A stretch of DNA of 64,000 nt from Sphaerochaeta sp. Lineage in GTDB: Bacteria; Spirochaetota; Spirochaetia; Sphaerochaetales; Sphaerochaetaceae. Under the pieces are notes generated by a model. It searched no databases. It was not told the DNA's origin and saw nothing but the letters and a program-made list of their open reading frames with translations. The stretch spans positions 36,520-100,519 of the forward strand of contig JAGYOG010000004.1 of NCBI GenBank assembly GCA_018399495.1, in the 5' to 3' direction. Shown one piece after another: positions 26,291 to 38,489 of the stretch. Made by a program: the position numbers and the translations under genes. Positions within the stretch are counted from its first letter, which is position 1, and every line of letters begins with the position of its first letter.

Positions 26291-26539
26291 ATCGAAGCAC
26301 GCTAAACGACGATAAGTCGTAAGCGAGCAGATTTTTGACAAACATATGAGAGAAGAGAAGAGAAGATATACCGCGAGATGATTGCCGTTTACGGCCGTTG
26401 ATCAAGCGGGTTAGGAAGCTTTAGGGCTTCCCAGTCAATTCACAAGAATGAGAACGATAGTTGAAAAGCTACGTTCGTGCGAGAATTACAGGGAAAACTT
26501 AGAAGTAAGGTAAGCCGGGCCCTCGGGCCCGGAAATGCT
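26291..26539 (+). other. rRNA leader
   Basis: Holds hairpins ACGAC/GTCGT (26306-26320), GGAAGC/GCTTCC (26414-26431) and CCGGGCCC/GGGCCCGG (26515-26532). Bases 26341-26365 (AACATATGAGAGAAGAGAAG and onward) are nearly complementary to 28175-28199 beyond the 16S gene, forming the pre-16S processing stem. No protein gene is seen. Confidence 0.6.
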
Positions 26540-28075
<1,536 letters not shown>

Positions 28076-28207
28076 GATAAAGAAAGGCCGGGTTCGACCT
28101 CACAGCCGGACCCAACCAACGTCGTCGACCAGCAGGTGCAAGTCCTGCAACAAAAAGCTCTATTGCTTCCTTTTCTTTTCTTCTCTTCTCTGATATGTTC
28201 GTTATAC

Positions 28208-28286
28208 GGGACTGTAGCTCAGGTGTGGTTTAGAGGCGCGTGCCTGATAAGCACGAGGTCATAAGTTCAAAGTCTTATCAGTCCCA
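28208..28286 (+). tRNA. tRNA-Ile (GAT), with unusual extra nucleotides
   Basis: Lies in the 16S-23S spacer. The acceptor stem GGGACTG/CAGTCCC is perfect; the anticodon stem CGTGC/GCACG encloses loop CTGATAA (anticodon GAT). At 79 nt it is about 5 nt longer than a usual tRNA-Ile: an enlarged D loop (AGGTGTGGTTTA), an extra G before the anticodon stem (GAGGC), and an 8-nt T loop (TTCAAAGT) between ATAAG and CTTAT. These could be real, a degenerate gene, or homopolymer sequencing errors. CCA is not encoded. Confidence 0.8.
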
Positions 28287-28372
28287 TTTTCAGTTGCTAA
28301 GGCAACTGGTTTTTTGGTGCATTTGCTAGGAATAGCAGATCGATATAGCGCAGGGATTGGAAGAATGACTAT

Positions 28373-31304
<2,932 letters not shown>

Positions 31305-31376
31305 ATATCATTATTCCAATCCCGGGGCTGCCAAGGCCGGTCGTGCGAGATCCCTCGCGCTCCCAGGTGTTGGCCG

Positions 31377-31491
<115 letters not shown>

Positions 31492-31505
31492 TTTTTCTTG
31501 CCTTC

Positions 31506-31565
31506 AACCGGTTTTTCCGGTTTAAAACATAGATAGAGGAAAGGACGCTTTTGCGTCCTTTCCTC
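31506..31565 (+). terminator. rRNA operon terminators
   Basis: Two hairpins in succession: AACCGG-ttttt-CCGGTT (31506-31522) and a perfect 13-bp stem GAGGAAAGGACGC/GCGTCCTTTCCTC with a TTTT loop (31536-31565). Confidence 0.7.
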
Positions 31566-31579
31566 GTATTCAGGGAGTA

Positions 31580-31636
31580 AGTACTTGACTATCTAAAAGC
31601 AAGTAATTGACTAGGATATATGCAGGAATCTATGCT
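31580..31636 (+). promoter_or_regulatory. Promoter region of metNIQ
   Basis: Two direct repeats AAGTACTTGACTA (31580) and AAGTAATTGACTA (31602), 22 bp apart. The second supplies TTGACT (31607-31612) with TATGCT (31631-31636) at 18 bp. No SAM riboswitch is recognisable in the short leader, which has only a GTACC/GGTAC hairpin (31650-31677). Confidence 0.5.
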
Positions 31637-31714
31637 CTTGCTCTTGTCAGTACCCTTCCTTTTTACTATGATGGTACCAATTCGTTTGAGAAAATGAATA
31701 TTGAGGGTATAAGT

Positions 31715-32731
31715 ATGCAAATAAAGTTACATAATCTTAAGCGAACGTATGGAGATTTGCATGCGGTCAATGGAATAAGCCTAGAAATACCTTCTAACAC
31801 CATTTATGGAATTATCGGTAAAAGTGGTGCAGGTAAGTCGACATTGGTTCGTTTGATCAGCTTGCTTGAACGACCTGATGAAGGAGAAGTCTACTTCGAT
31901 GACGCTCGTGTTGATAATCTCCAGAAGCAATCACTTATCCAGAGAAGAAGAAGAGTTGGAATGATTTTCCAGAACTTTAATCTTTTCTCCAGCAGAAATG
32001 CAGAACAGAATATTGCTTACCCATTGGAGATAACCGGAACACCAAAAACTGAGATTTTGAGCCGTGTTGAGACGTTGCTCTCCCTTGTAGGTCTGGATGG
32101 AAGAGGCAATGCTCCAATCAGCACACTCAGTGGTGGGCAGAAACAACGGGTAGCAATTGCCCGTGCGCTGGCTTGTAATCCAGATATCCTTTTCTGTGAT
32201 GAAGCCACCAGTGCGCTCGACCCTCAAACAACCCATTCCATCTTGTCCTTGCTAAAAGAAATACAAAGAAAAATGAGCCTTACTGTTGTCATGATTACCC
32301 ACCAAATGGAAGTAGTTCGTGATGCTTGCGACCAAGTAGCTGTTTTGAACGATGGCGTAGTTGTCGAAAAGGGTTTGGTCACTGATATCTTTGCCAACCC
32401 AAGCAGTGAAGTTACCAAGGATTTCCTTTCCCACTTAGTGGGGGTGGATGAAGCAGCTGAAGAAGCAGACAAGATGGTGCAATGGTCAAAGAAGAGTGGT
32501 GCATATACCTTGCGTTTTAGAGGAGGAACCACTGACCAACCGATTCTCAGTAAGATAAGTCGACAACTCGGAGTGGATTTCAATATCAGAGCCGGAGGTG
32601 TACAGAAAGTCGGTGATATAGAGATTGGGACAATGATCGTGGATATCAGTGGTGATGAACCAACCCGTAAAAAAGCCATCGAATCGCTCTCTCAGATGGG
32701 TGTAGTTGTTGAAGAGGAGGAGAGTGTATGA
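31715..32731 (+). CDS. metN: Methionine ABC transporter ATP-binding protein
   Basis: 338 residues from ATG 31715, chosen for GAGGG upstream and the family-typical MQIKLHNLKRTYG start. Walker A GKSGAGKST, Q-loop MIFQNFNLF, signature LSGGQKQRVAIARAL and Walker B ILFCDEATSALDP are present. The C-terminal ~80 residues are the NIL domain (RFRGGTTDQPILSKI ... VVVEEEES), which binds methionine and inhibits transport in this family. It overlaps metI by 4 bp (ATGA). Drives uptake of methionine across the inner membrane. Confidence 0.94.
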   Translation: MQIKLHNLKRTYGDLHAVNGISLEIPSNTIYGIIGKSGAGKSTLVRLISLLERPDEGEVYFDDARVDNLQKQSLIQRRRRVGMIFQNFNLFSSRNAEQNIAYPLEITGTPKTEILSRVETLLSLVGLDGRGNAPISTLSGGQKQRVAIARALACNPDILFCDEATSALDPQTTHSILSLLKEIQRKMSLTVVMITHQMEVVRDACDQVAVLNDGVVVEKGLVTDIFANPSSEVTKDFLSHLVGVDEAAEEADKMVQWSKKSGAYTLRFRGGTTDQPILSKISRQLGVDFNIRAGGVQKVGDIEIGTMIVDISGDEPTRKKAIESLSQMGVVVEEEESV

Positions 32732-33390
32732 GCAAGCTTTGGATACTGGTTTTTGGAGCAACCATGGAAACGTTGAGCATGGTTTTTTTCTCCACACTTT
32801 TTTCTCTTATTCTTGGACTTCCTCTTGGAATTCTTCTTTCTGCTACCTCCCCTGAAGATCAAGGGGGAATTATACCTCATCCTGTGTTGAATAACGTGTT
32901 GGGAAGGATTGTGAATGTGCTTCGCTCTTTCCCCTTCATTATACTTATGATACTTCTGTTTCCCTTGTCGAGGTTGTTGATCGGTACCAGCATTGGTACC
33001 ACGGCAACAATTGTTCCGCTGTCTATAGCAGCAGCGCCGTTTGTGGCTCGAGTGATTGAGACTGCACTAAAGGAGGTGGATCCGGGGGTCGTTCAGGCCG
33101 CCCGTGCTATGGGTTCCTCCAATTTTCAGATCGTTCGCAAAGTGTTGATACCAGAGGCCCTTCCATCCTTGGTTAGTGGAATTACCCTGACCATCATCAA
33201 TCTCATCGGGTATTCGGCCATGGCCGGAGCAATCGGTGGGGGAGGTTTGGGAGACTTGGCGATCAGGTATGGATACCAACGGTTCCGAGGCGACATCATG
33301 GTAGTAGCCGTTGTCGTCATCTTGGTCCTCGTTGAGGTAATCCAGGTCATCGGAAACAAGATCAGTGCCAAGTTGCTAGCACGGCGCTGA
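32728..33390 (+). CDS. metI: Methionine ABC transporter permease
   Basis: 220 residues, five hydrophobic helices. The cytoplasmic coupling loop EVDPGVVQAARAMGSSNFQIVRKVLIPEALPS contains the EAA motif. The opening and the TLSMVFFSTLFSLILGLPLG segment match MetI. It overlaps metN by 4 bp, and metQ follows 61 bp later, a complete importer operon. A small hairpin CTCTC/GAGAG (33415-33436) lies before metQ. Confidence 0.93.
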   Translation: MSKLWILVFGATMETLSMVFFSTLFSLILGLPLGILLSATSPEDQGGIIPHPVLNNVLGRIVNVLRSFPFIILMILLFPLSRLLIGTSIGTTATIVPLSIAAAPFVARVIETALKEVDPGVVQAARAMGSSNFQIVRKVLIPEALPSLVSGITLTIINLIGYSAMAGAIGGGGLGDLAIRYGYQRFRGDIMVVAVVVILVLVEVIQVIGNKISAKLLARR

Positions 33391-33451
33391 TTCCAAAGCA
33401 CAGTTTATATTTACCTCTCATCAAAAAAGGCGAGAGAAGGAGATGTTGTTC

Positions 33452-34258
33452 ATGAAAAAGATTTTGAGTGTTTCACTTGTGTTGTTGCTTGCCCTTTCAT
33501 TGTTCGCAGCAGGCACCAAAGAACATGCCGATTCCAATACCTTGGTAGTCGGAGCCACCCCAGAACCCCATGCTGCTTTCCTCGAGTTGGTGGTTGAGGA
33601 TCTTGCCCAGCAGGGAATTACCTTGAAGATTCAGGAGTTCACTGACTATGTAACTCCCAATGAAGCTCTGGAAAGCGGAGAGCTGGATGCAAACTTCTTC
33701 CAGCACATCCCCTATCTTGAGTCCTTCAACAAGGAAAAAGGATATCACCTGGCTAATGCAGGAGGCATCCATGTGGAACCGTTTGCCCTGTACTCAGAAC
33801 AGTACAACTCAATTGCCGACTTCCCTAATGGTGCTACTATTGCAATTCCAAACGACCCTACCAACGAGGGTAGAGCGTTGTTGTTGCTCCAGAGCGCCGG
33901 CCTATTGACCTTGGATGCAAATGCAGGTCTTGAAGCTACACCGCTGGATATCGCTTCCAACCCGAAGAATTTTTCTTTCCGCGAGATCGAGGCTGCAAGC
34001 CTTCCTCGTGTACTCTCTGATGTTGATGCTGCCATCATTAATGGTAACTACGCCATCCCCGCAGGGTTGGTCGCAACACAGGATGGCCTGCTTGTCGAAG
34101 GTGCCGACAGTCCCTACGTGAATGTCGTTGCTGTCAAGCAAGGCCGAGAGAATGATAAGGCTATTGTCGCCTTGGTTGATGCACTGCGCAGTGAGAAGAT
34201 TATCTCCTATGTTGCAGAGCGCTACCCCAATGGTGAAGTAGTTCTTGTGACTGAGTAA
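33452..34258 (+). CDS. metQ: Methionine-binding protein (NlpA family)
   Basis: 268 residues from ATG 33452, preferred over ATG 33443 because AAGGAG abuts 33443 with no spacing. Family motifs: LVVGATPEPHAAFLE, QEFTDYVTPNEALESGELDANFFQHIPYL, IAIPNDPTNEGRALLLLQ, and INGNYAIPAGL. The signal peptide MKKILSVSLVLLLALSLFAAG has no lipobox Cys, so unlike most MetQ proteins it should be cleaved by signal peptidase I and stay soluble in the periplasm. Substrate could be D/L-methionine; specificity is not provable from sequence. Confidence 0.92.
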   Translation: MKKILSVSLVLLLALSLFAAGTKEHADSNTLVVGATPEPHAAFLELVVEDLAQQGITLKIQEFTDYVTPNEALESGELDANFFQHIPYLESFNKEKGYHLANAGGIHVEPFALYSEQYNSIADFPNGATIAIPNDPTNEGRALLLLQSAGLLTLDANAGLEATPLDIASNPKNFSFREIEAASLPRVLSDVDAAIINGNYAIPAGLVATQDGLLVEGADSPYVNVVAVKQGRENDKAIVALVDALRSEKIISYVAERYPNGEVVLVTE

Positions 34259-34278
34259 CGGTATTGTAATTCTCCCAT

Positions 34279-34310
34279 GCCTCCTTGCAGCGATGCTTGG
34301 AGGCTTTTTT
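34279..34310 (+). terminator. Terminator of metNIQ
   Basis: GCCTCC..GCA-gcga-TGC..GGAGGC followed by T6. Confidence 0.85.
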
Positions 34311-34337
34311 GTATAGATATACAAAAATATTAGATAA

Positions 34338-34388
34338 TATGAATAAAAATACAACGAATCTTGACATATATTGTATAAATATGTACGA
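34338..34388 (+). promoter_or_regulatory. ARG box and promoter of argF
   Basis: TATGAATAAAAATACAAC (34338-34355) matches the ARG-box consensus at 16 of 18 positions. It sits just upstream of TTGACA (34361-34366), 17 bp, then TACGAT (34384-34389). A weaker ARG-like site (34370-34387, 14 of 18) overlaps the spacer. Bound ArgR would occlude RNA polymerase. Confidence 0.6.
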
Positions 34389-34415
34389 TTCCTACCATAG
34401 TAACGGAGGCCGAAC

Positions 34416-35426
34416 ATGATACCGATGAAAGGACGCAGTTTTTTGACCCTAAAGGATTACACAGGACAGGAGATCTTGGATCTTCTCCATCTCTCAGCCG
34501 ACCTAAAAGCAAAAAAGCAAGGGAAGTACTATCCTGAAATGCTGAAGGGAAAGTTGCTTGCAGGAAAGAACATTGTTCTGATCTTTGATAAGAGTTCGAC
34601 CCGTACCCGTTGCTCGTTTGAGGTAGCCGCCTTTGATGAAGGCGCTTGTGTCACTTTTCTGACCAACAGCCAAATGGGGAAAAAGGAATCTATCGAGGAT
34701 ACTGCAAAGGTCCTGGGCAGAATGTACGATGGTATTCAATATCGTGGTTTCTCTCCACAGGTAATAAGGGATATTGCCCGCTACAGCAATGTTCCAGTAT
34801 GGAATGGATTGACCGACGATGATCATCCGACCCAGGTGCTGGCAGACGTCCTCACAGCTATGGAGCATACACAGAAGGCTCCCAAGGACCTGAAATTCGC
34901 CTACATCGGGGATGGAAGAAACAATGTCTCCAATGCGCTGATGATCGGCGCCGCCAAGTTGGGGATGGAGTACAGAATCGCTACCCCGAAAGAACTTTTC
35001 CCTTCCCAGGATTTGCTTGATGAGTTGGCTCCTGCCGCCAAGGAGAGTGGAGCAAAACTGTGGGCCACCACCGATCCTGTTGAGGCTGTACAGGGTGTGG
35101 ATGTCATCTATACTGATGTATGGGTATCCATGGGGGAGGAGGACCAGACTGAAGCACGGATTTCCCTTCTGAAGGACTATCAGGTTACGATGGACTTGCT
35201 CAAGGCATCGGGAAACGAACAGGTGTTGTTTGAGCACTGTCTGCCCTCGTTCCATGATCTCAATACCAGTGTTGCCCAGCAGATCCATGAACAGTTCGGA
35301 CTTACTGAACTGGAGGTAACAGATGAGGTGTTCAGAAGCAAGCATTCTGTTGTCTTTGATGAGGCGGAAAATCGAATGCATACCATCAAGGCCGTAATGG
35401 TGGCCACGCTCGCAGACATCAACTAA
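34416..35426 (+). CDS. argF: Ornithine carbamoyltransferase
   Basis: 336 residues. Transfers the carbamoyl group between carbamoyl phosphate and ornithine, giving citrulline. Carbamoyl-phosphate site [18 protein letters not shown], ornithine-loop region and HCLPSFHD are all present. ATG 34416 lies 6 nt after GGAGG. Single gene with its own promoter, ARG box and terminator. The ARG box favours the anabolic role (argF); a catabolic role in the arginine deiminase pathway (arcB) cannot be excluded because argI/arcA/arcC are not in the window. Confidence 0.95.
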   Translation: MIPMKGRSFLTLKDYTGQEILDLLHLSADLKAKKQGKYYPEMLKGKLLAGKNIVLIFDKSSTRTRCSFEVAAFDEGACVTFLTNSQMGKKESIEDTAKVLGRMYDGIQYRGFSPQVIRDIARYSNVPVWNGLTDDDHPTQVLADVLTAMEHTQKAPKDLKFAYIGDGRNNVSNALMIGAAKLGMEYRIATPKELFPSQDLLDELAPAAKESGAKLWATTDPVEAVQGVDVIYTDVWVSMGEEDQTEARISLLKDYQVTMDLLKASGNEQVLFEHCLPSFHDLNTSVAQQIHEQFGLTELEVTDEVFRSKHSVVFDEAENRMHTIKAVMVATLADIN

Positions 35427-35449
35427 CAATTATTTAGACATACGAAGTG

Positions 35450-35486
35450 GCAGTGTTTCCTTTTGGGGGAGATACTGCTTTTTGTT
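35450..35486 (+). terminator. Terminator of argF
   Basis: GCAGTGTTTCC pairs with GGAGATACTGC (11 bp with two G-U pairs, 7-nt loop), followed by TTTTTGTTT. Confidence 0.75.
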
Positions 35487-35510
35487 TGCATATCGGGCAG
35501 ATCTACCCCA

Positions 35511-35543
35511 ATAATGTGGGTCATCATTACCGTAGGTGGGTCA
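35511..35543. promoter_or_regulatory. Possible enhancer repeats for hsp20
   Basis: GTGGGTCA occurs twice, at 35516 and 35536 (20 bp apart), about 180-200 bp upstream of the sigma-54-like promoter, where activator sites normally lie. The remaining ~150 bp of this gap show nothing else. Speculative. Confidence 0.3.
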
Positions 35544-35704
35544 AAATGAAACAAAAAGCATTACATTGGACCATAGAAAAGGGACGAGTTGATCCAAAAT
35601 CGAAGTGGAGAAAGCTTCTTAGTTGTATTTTAGTTATTCAAGAAAAGTATATAAGTCTATGTATGAAATAAAAATAGAATAATCCTAAAGTTGAGAGAGG
35701 TAAA

Positions 35705-35722
35705 TTGGCACGCTTTCTGCAA
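35705..35722 (+). promoter_or_regulatory. Sigma-54-type promoter of hsp20
   Basis: TTGGCACGCTTTCTGCAA: GG at 35707-35708 and GC at 35719-35720 are exactly 10 bp apart as required for -24/-12 promoters, and TGGCACG is a perfect -24 element. Transcription should begin near 35732, 50 nt before hsp20. Confidence 0.65.
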
Positions 35723-35782
35723 TGTTATAGATGAATCCCGAAAGGGACAGATGAAGAACATCACAGAACATGGAGGTGTATT

Positions 35783-36211
35783 ATGAAATATCTAACCACA
35801 AGACGTAACTATGATTCGCCGGCAGTGTCAGCATTTGACTCTTTCTTTAACGACATGCTCGGGGATTGGGGCATGTATTCCCAGAAATTCCCAGCTGTAG
35901 ATATCACAGAGAACGATGATGCCTACATCCTTGAAGCGGAGCTCCCTGGGTATAAGCAGAAGGAAGTCAAGGTCAACATCGAGAAGCATGTTCTGAAGCT
36001 GAACTCTGCAAAGGAGACCAAGAAGGAAGAGAAGGACAAGAAGCGCCTTGTTTCTGAGCGTTGCTATCAATGCTTCGAACGATCTTTCTCATTGCCTGAG
36101 GATGTGGATGAGGAAAATATTGCAGGCGAATTTGCCGACGGTATTCTTACATTGACCCTTCCAAAGAAGGAAGTAGCCAAACCCAAGGCAATCGAAGTAA
36201 AAATCAAATAA
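35783..36211 (+). CDS. Small heat-shock protein (Hsp20/alpha-crystallin)
   Basis: 142 residues. The alpha-crystallin domain (about 35-130) begins FPAVDITENDDAYILEAELPGYKQKEVKVNIEKHVLKL and ends with the I-x-I/V-like tail IEVKIK; the conserved GxLTL turn appears as DGILTLTLPKKE. ATP-independent holdase for unfolding proteins in the cytoplasm. Strong GGAGG before ATG 35783. The sigma-54-like promoter suggests activation by an enhancer-binding regulator instead of a heat-shock repressor. Confidence 0.95.
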   Translation: MKYLTTRRNYDSPAVSAFDSFFNDMLGDWGMYSQKFPAVDITENDDAYILEAELPGYKQKEVKVNIEKHVLKLNSAKETKKEEKDKKRLVSERCYQCFERSFSLPEDVDEENIAGEFADGILTLTLPKKEVAKPKAIEVKIK

Positions 36212-36240
36212 GGGACAGACAACCATCCTGTACATGCAAG

Positions 36241-36259
36241 GCCCCGCGAGAAGCGGGGC
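36241..36259. terminator. Bidirectional terminator hsp20 / M20 peptidase
   Basis: GCCCCGC-gagaa-GCGGGGC between the convergent genes; flanking bases (ATGCA ... TGCAT) can extend the stem. Confidence 0.7.
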
Positions 36260-36269
36260 TTCTGCATGT

Positions 36270-37709
36270 CTACCAGTTGGTGATCAAGCGGGTATAAAAC
36301 TGTTGTGCAAGGGAGATATTCTCTAAGTTGATTCGCTCATCTGGGGCATGCATACGGTCAACTTCGCTTCGGTCCATTCTAGCGGGAGTGAAACGGTAGA
36401 CAGAGTCACTCAAATCCTGGTATTTCCTTGCATCAGTTGCCCCCATCATGAGATAGGGAGTAACAATCGACTCAGGAAACGTCTTCTTGATGGTTTGTGA
36501 GAGAAATCTGAAGGCATCCCCATCAGTCTTGCTGATATGGGAGGGAGGAGTGCAATGTAAGGGTGTAACTAGGACAGAATCAGAGGCAATGGTTCTGGTA
36601 ACCCAGGACACAATGGATTGTTCTGTATCCCTAGGGAGTAACCGGCAGTTCACTATTGCTGTGGCTTTCTTTGCGATGACATTGCTTTTATCACTTGCAG
36701 AGATGACAGTGGGCACTATTGTGCTTCGGATAGCGGCATTGAGGGTTGACTGTTTGGAGAAGACAAGTTTCAGGAGACCTGCTGTCAGCCAAAGATTGAG
36801 AAAAAGCAGGCTGTAGGCAAAGGGGCCTTCTTTGCCCAGATTGGTAAGCATTTGTTTCACAGGAGGCGTCAATCTTGCAGGCATTTGCTTGTTTTCCAAT
36901 CTGCTTATTGCTTGAGATAGTGTTCCTAGAGCAGTGGGAAAGGCTGGTGTGGAGGAGTGTCCAGCAGTTCTTTCAACCGAGAGCTCGAGATCAAGATAGC
37001 CTTTCTCTGCGACCCCCACTACCGCAATGCTTTGATCAAAGCCCTTGATGTACTTCTGACTGACCACACCGCCTTCGTCCAATACAAAGCTGAAGTGGAC
37101 ACCTTGCTTTTGAAAATACTGAGCAATACGAACAGCTCCTTCTTTGCTGCTGTTGCTCTCCTCATCACATCCAAAGGCTACATACCAAGTATGCTTGGGG
37201 CGATTTCCTGTTTTGCGCATATGCTCAAAGGCTGAGAGGATACTGATTACCTGTAGTTTACAGTCAAAACTGCCTCGTCCGTAAAGAAAGCCCTCTTCTA
37301 TTTCTCCCTCGAATGGAGGATGGGTCCACTCTTGCTCGTTGGCTCCTACCACATCCAGATGGGCTGTGAGGAGTGCTGGTTCCCGGCCTTTTTCTTCTCC
37401 GTGAAAACAGTAGACCAAGTTATATGGACCGATTGTCTCATCAGTGATTTTGTGTTTGTTGCAGAGAGGGAAGGATTTCTCCAAGAGTGCAATCAAATGT
37501 GAAAACTCATCCCAATCGGTCTGACTGGGGTCTAAATGCGAAACAGTCTTGCACGCTACAGCCTTTGCAAGAATGGCCTCTACTTCAGTATCTGTTTGCA
37601 CAGTGGAAGGCACCGTAGGTAATTTTGTACGTGTTCGCATTATTGCAGTCCTGCAGATCAATACTGCAAGCAGTAATAGGAGGAAAATCGGAATCAAAAG
37701 GAAAAGCAT
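36270..37709 (-). CDS. M20 family metallopeptidase, membrane-anchored (PM20D1-like)
   Basis: 479 residues from ATG 37709, chosen because GTGGAG lies 7 nt upstream; an ATG at 37724 lacks a ribosome site. An N-terminal hydrophobic helix (MLFLLIPIFLLLLLAVLI) anchors it. Di-zinc motifs: LTAHLDVVGANE, GRGSFDCKL, GCDEESN (catalytic Glu pair), and RMHAPDER near the end; MGATDARKY is the C-terminal metal region. The long insertion and motifs resemble carboxypeptidase S/PM20D1 (N-acyl-amino-acid hydrolases) more than ArgE or DapE. Substrate unknown. Divergent from the TetR gene. Confidence 0.87.
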   Translation of the reverse strand: MLFLLIPIFLLLLLAVLICRTAIMRTRTKLPTVPSTVQTDTEVEAILAKAVACKTVSHLDPSQTDWDEFSHLIALLEKSFPLCNKHKITDETIGPYNLVYCFHGEEKGREPALLTAHLDVVGANEQEWTHPPFEGEIEEGFLYGRGSFDCKLQVISILSAFEHMRKTGNRPKHTWYVAFGCDEESNSSKEGAVRIAQYFQKQGVHFSFVLDEGGVVSQKYIKGFDQSIAVVGVAEKGYLDLELSVERTAGHSSTPAFPTALGTLSQAISRLENKQMPARLTPPVKQMLTNLGKEGPFAYSLLFLNLWLTAGLLKLVFSKQSTLNAAIRSTIVPTVISASDKSNVIAKKATAIVNCRLLPRDTEQSIVSWVTRTIASDSVLVTPLHCTPPSHISKTDGDAFRFLSQTIKKTFPESIVTPYLMMGATDARKYQDLSDSVYRFTPARMDRSEVDRMHAPDERINLENISLAQQFYTRLITNW

Positions 37710-37740
37710 GTTGAAACTCCACATGAATTCTAGTGTTTTT

Positions 37741-37762
37741 TACAGTATAATGGTATATTGTA
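37741..37762. promoter_or_regulatory. Putative TetR operator over divergent promoter
   Basis: TACAGTATA-atgg-TATATTGTA, 9-bp arms with one mismatch, between the M20 peptidase and TetR genes. It contains TATAAT (37746-37751), a consensus -10 for the TetR gene. Confidence 0.45.
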
Positions 37763-37804
37763 TTTCAACAAGAAATTTCTACCAATAGTAGGAGAGTGGG
37801 ACGT

Positions 37805-38398
37805 ATGCCGAAAAAAATCGATCATGAAGAGAGAAAGGAGAAAATCCTACAAACAGCACTGAAAGTCTTTGCAAGAGAAGGCTATCGTGATTCCAACCTC
37901 TCTCTGATAGCCACCGAATGTGGCATTTCCCGTCCTACCATCTACCAATATTTCAAGGACAAGGAAGAGATTTACTACTATGCGGTGAAGTTGGTAACGG
38001 GAAGGATGTTCAACAAGTATGCTGCCTATGCTTGGTCAACCGACCAGGATTTGGTAAGCAGAATTACCACCATCTGTCTCGATATCATGCAAACAGCAAG
38101 TGAGCATGAGGGTGAGTTGACCAGTTTGGTAGATGTCATGCTTCAGATGAAGAAGGAGGGACGGGACTTCAATGAGATCATTCTCAGACGAACCGCCAAG
38201 CTCACCATCCTGTTCAAGCGTCTGCTCCGTCTGGGGGTCAAGGCAGGGGACATTGTTGATTGTGATGTGAACAGGGTTGCAGACCATCTTCTCATGCTGC
38301 TTGAATCATCCTGCTTCCAGGTTGCCTTTCTGGATACGTTCGATATGCGATTATCCAAGCAGTTGATCAGCACCTACCTCGATTTCTACAGGGCCTAG
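37805..38398 (+). CDS. TetR/AcrR-family transcriptional regulator
   Basis: 197 residues from ATG 37805, with AGGAG upstream. The N-terminal helix-turn-helix is HEERKEKILQTALKVFAREGY...LSLIATECGISRPTIYQYFKDKEEIYYYAV, a textbook TetR domain. The C-terminal ligand/dimer domain is not family-specific. It is divergent from the M20 peptidase gene and precedes clpB (91-bp gap with a GACCC/GGGTC hairpin). The likely targets are itself and the peptidase; the ligand is unknown. Confidence 0.9.
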   Translation: MPKKIDHEERKEKILQTALKVFAREGYRDSNLSLIATECGISRPTIYQYFKDKEEIYYYAVKLVTGRMFNKYAAYAWSTDQDLVSRITTICLDIMQTASEHEGELTSLVDVMLQMKKEGRDFNEIILRRTAKLTILFKRLLRLGVKAGDIVDCDVNRVADHLLMLLESSCFQVAFLDTFDMRLSKQLISTYLDFYRA

Positions 38399-38489
38399 CC
38401 GATACCCAGATTCCTCACTATATTTATCTATGTACAGGAGAAGACCCGCCATGGGTCGGTTGCTTCATACCTGAAGGTGAGGAGTATCC

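Noticed and set aside
31637..31714. Possible SAM riboswitch before metN
   Set aside because: The leader is only about 70 nt with one short hairpin and lacks the conserved SAM-I core.
35447..35671. A 74-codon open frame between argF and hsp20
   Set aside because: It begins inside the argF terminator hairpin, has no ribosome-binding site and no recognisable protein features; the region is better explained as terminator plus hsp20 regulatory DNA.
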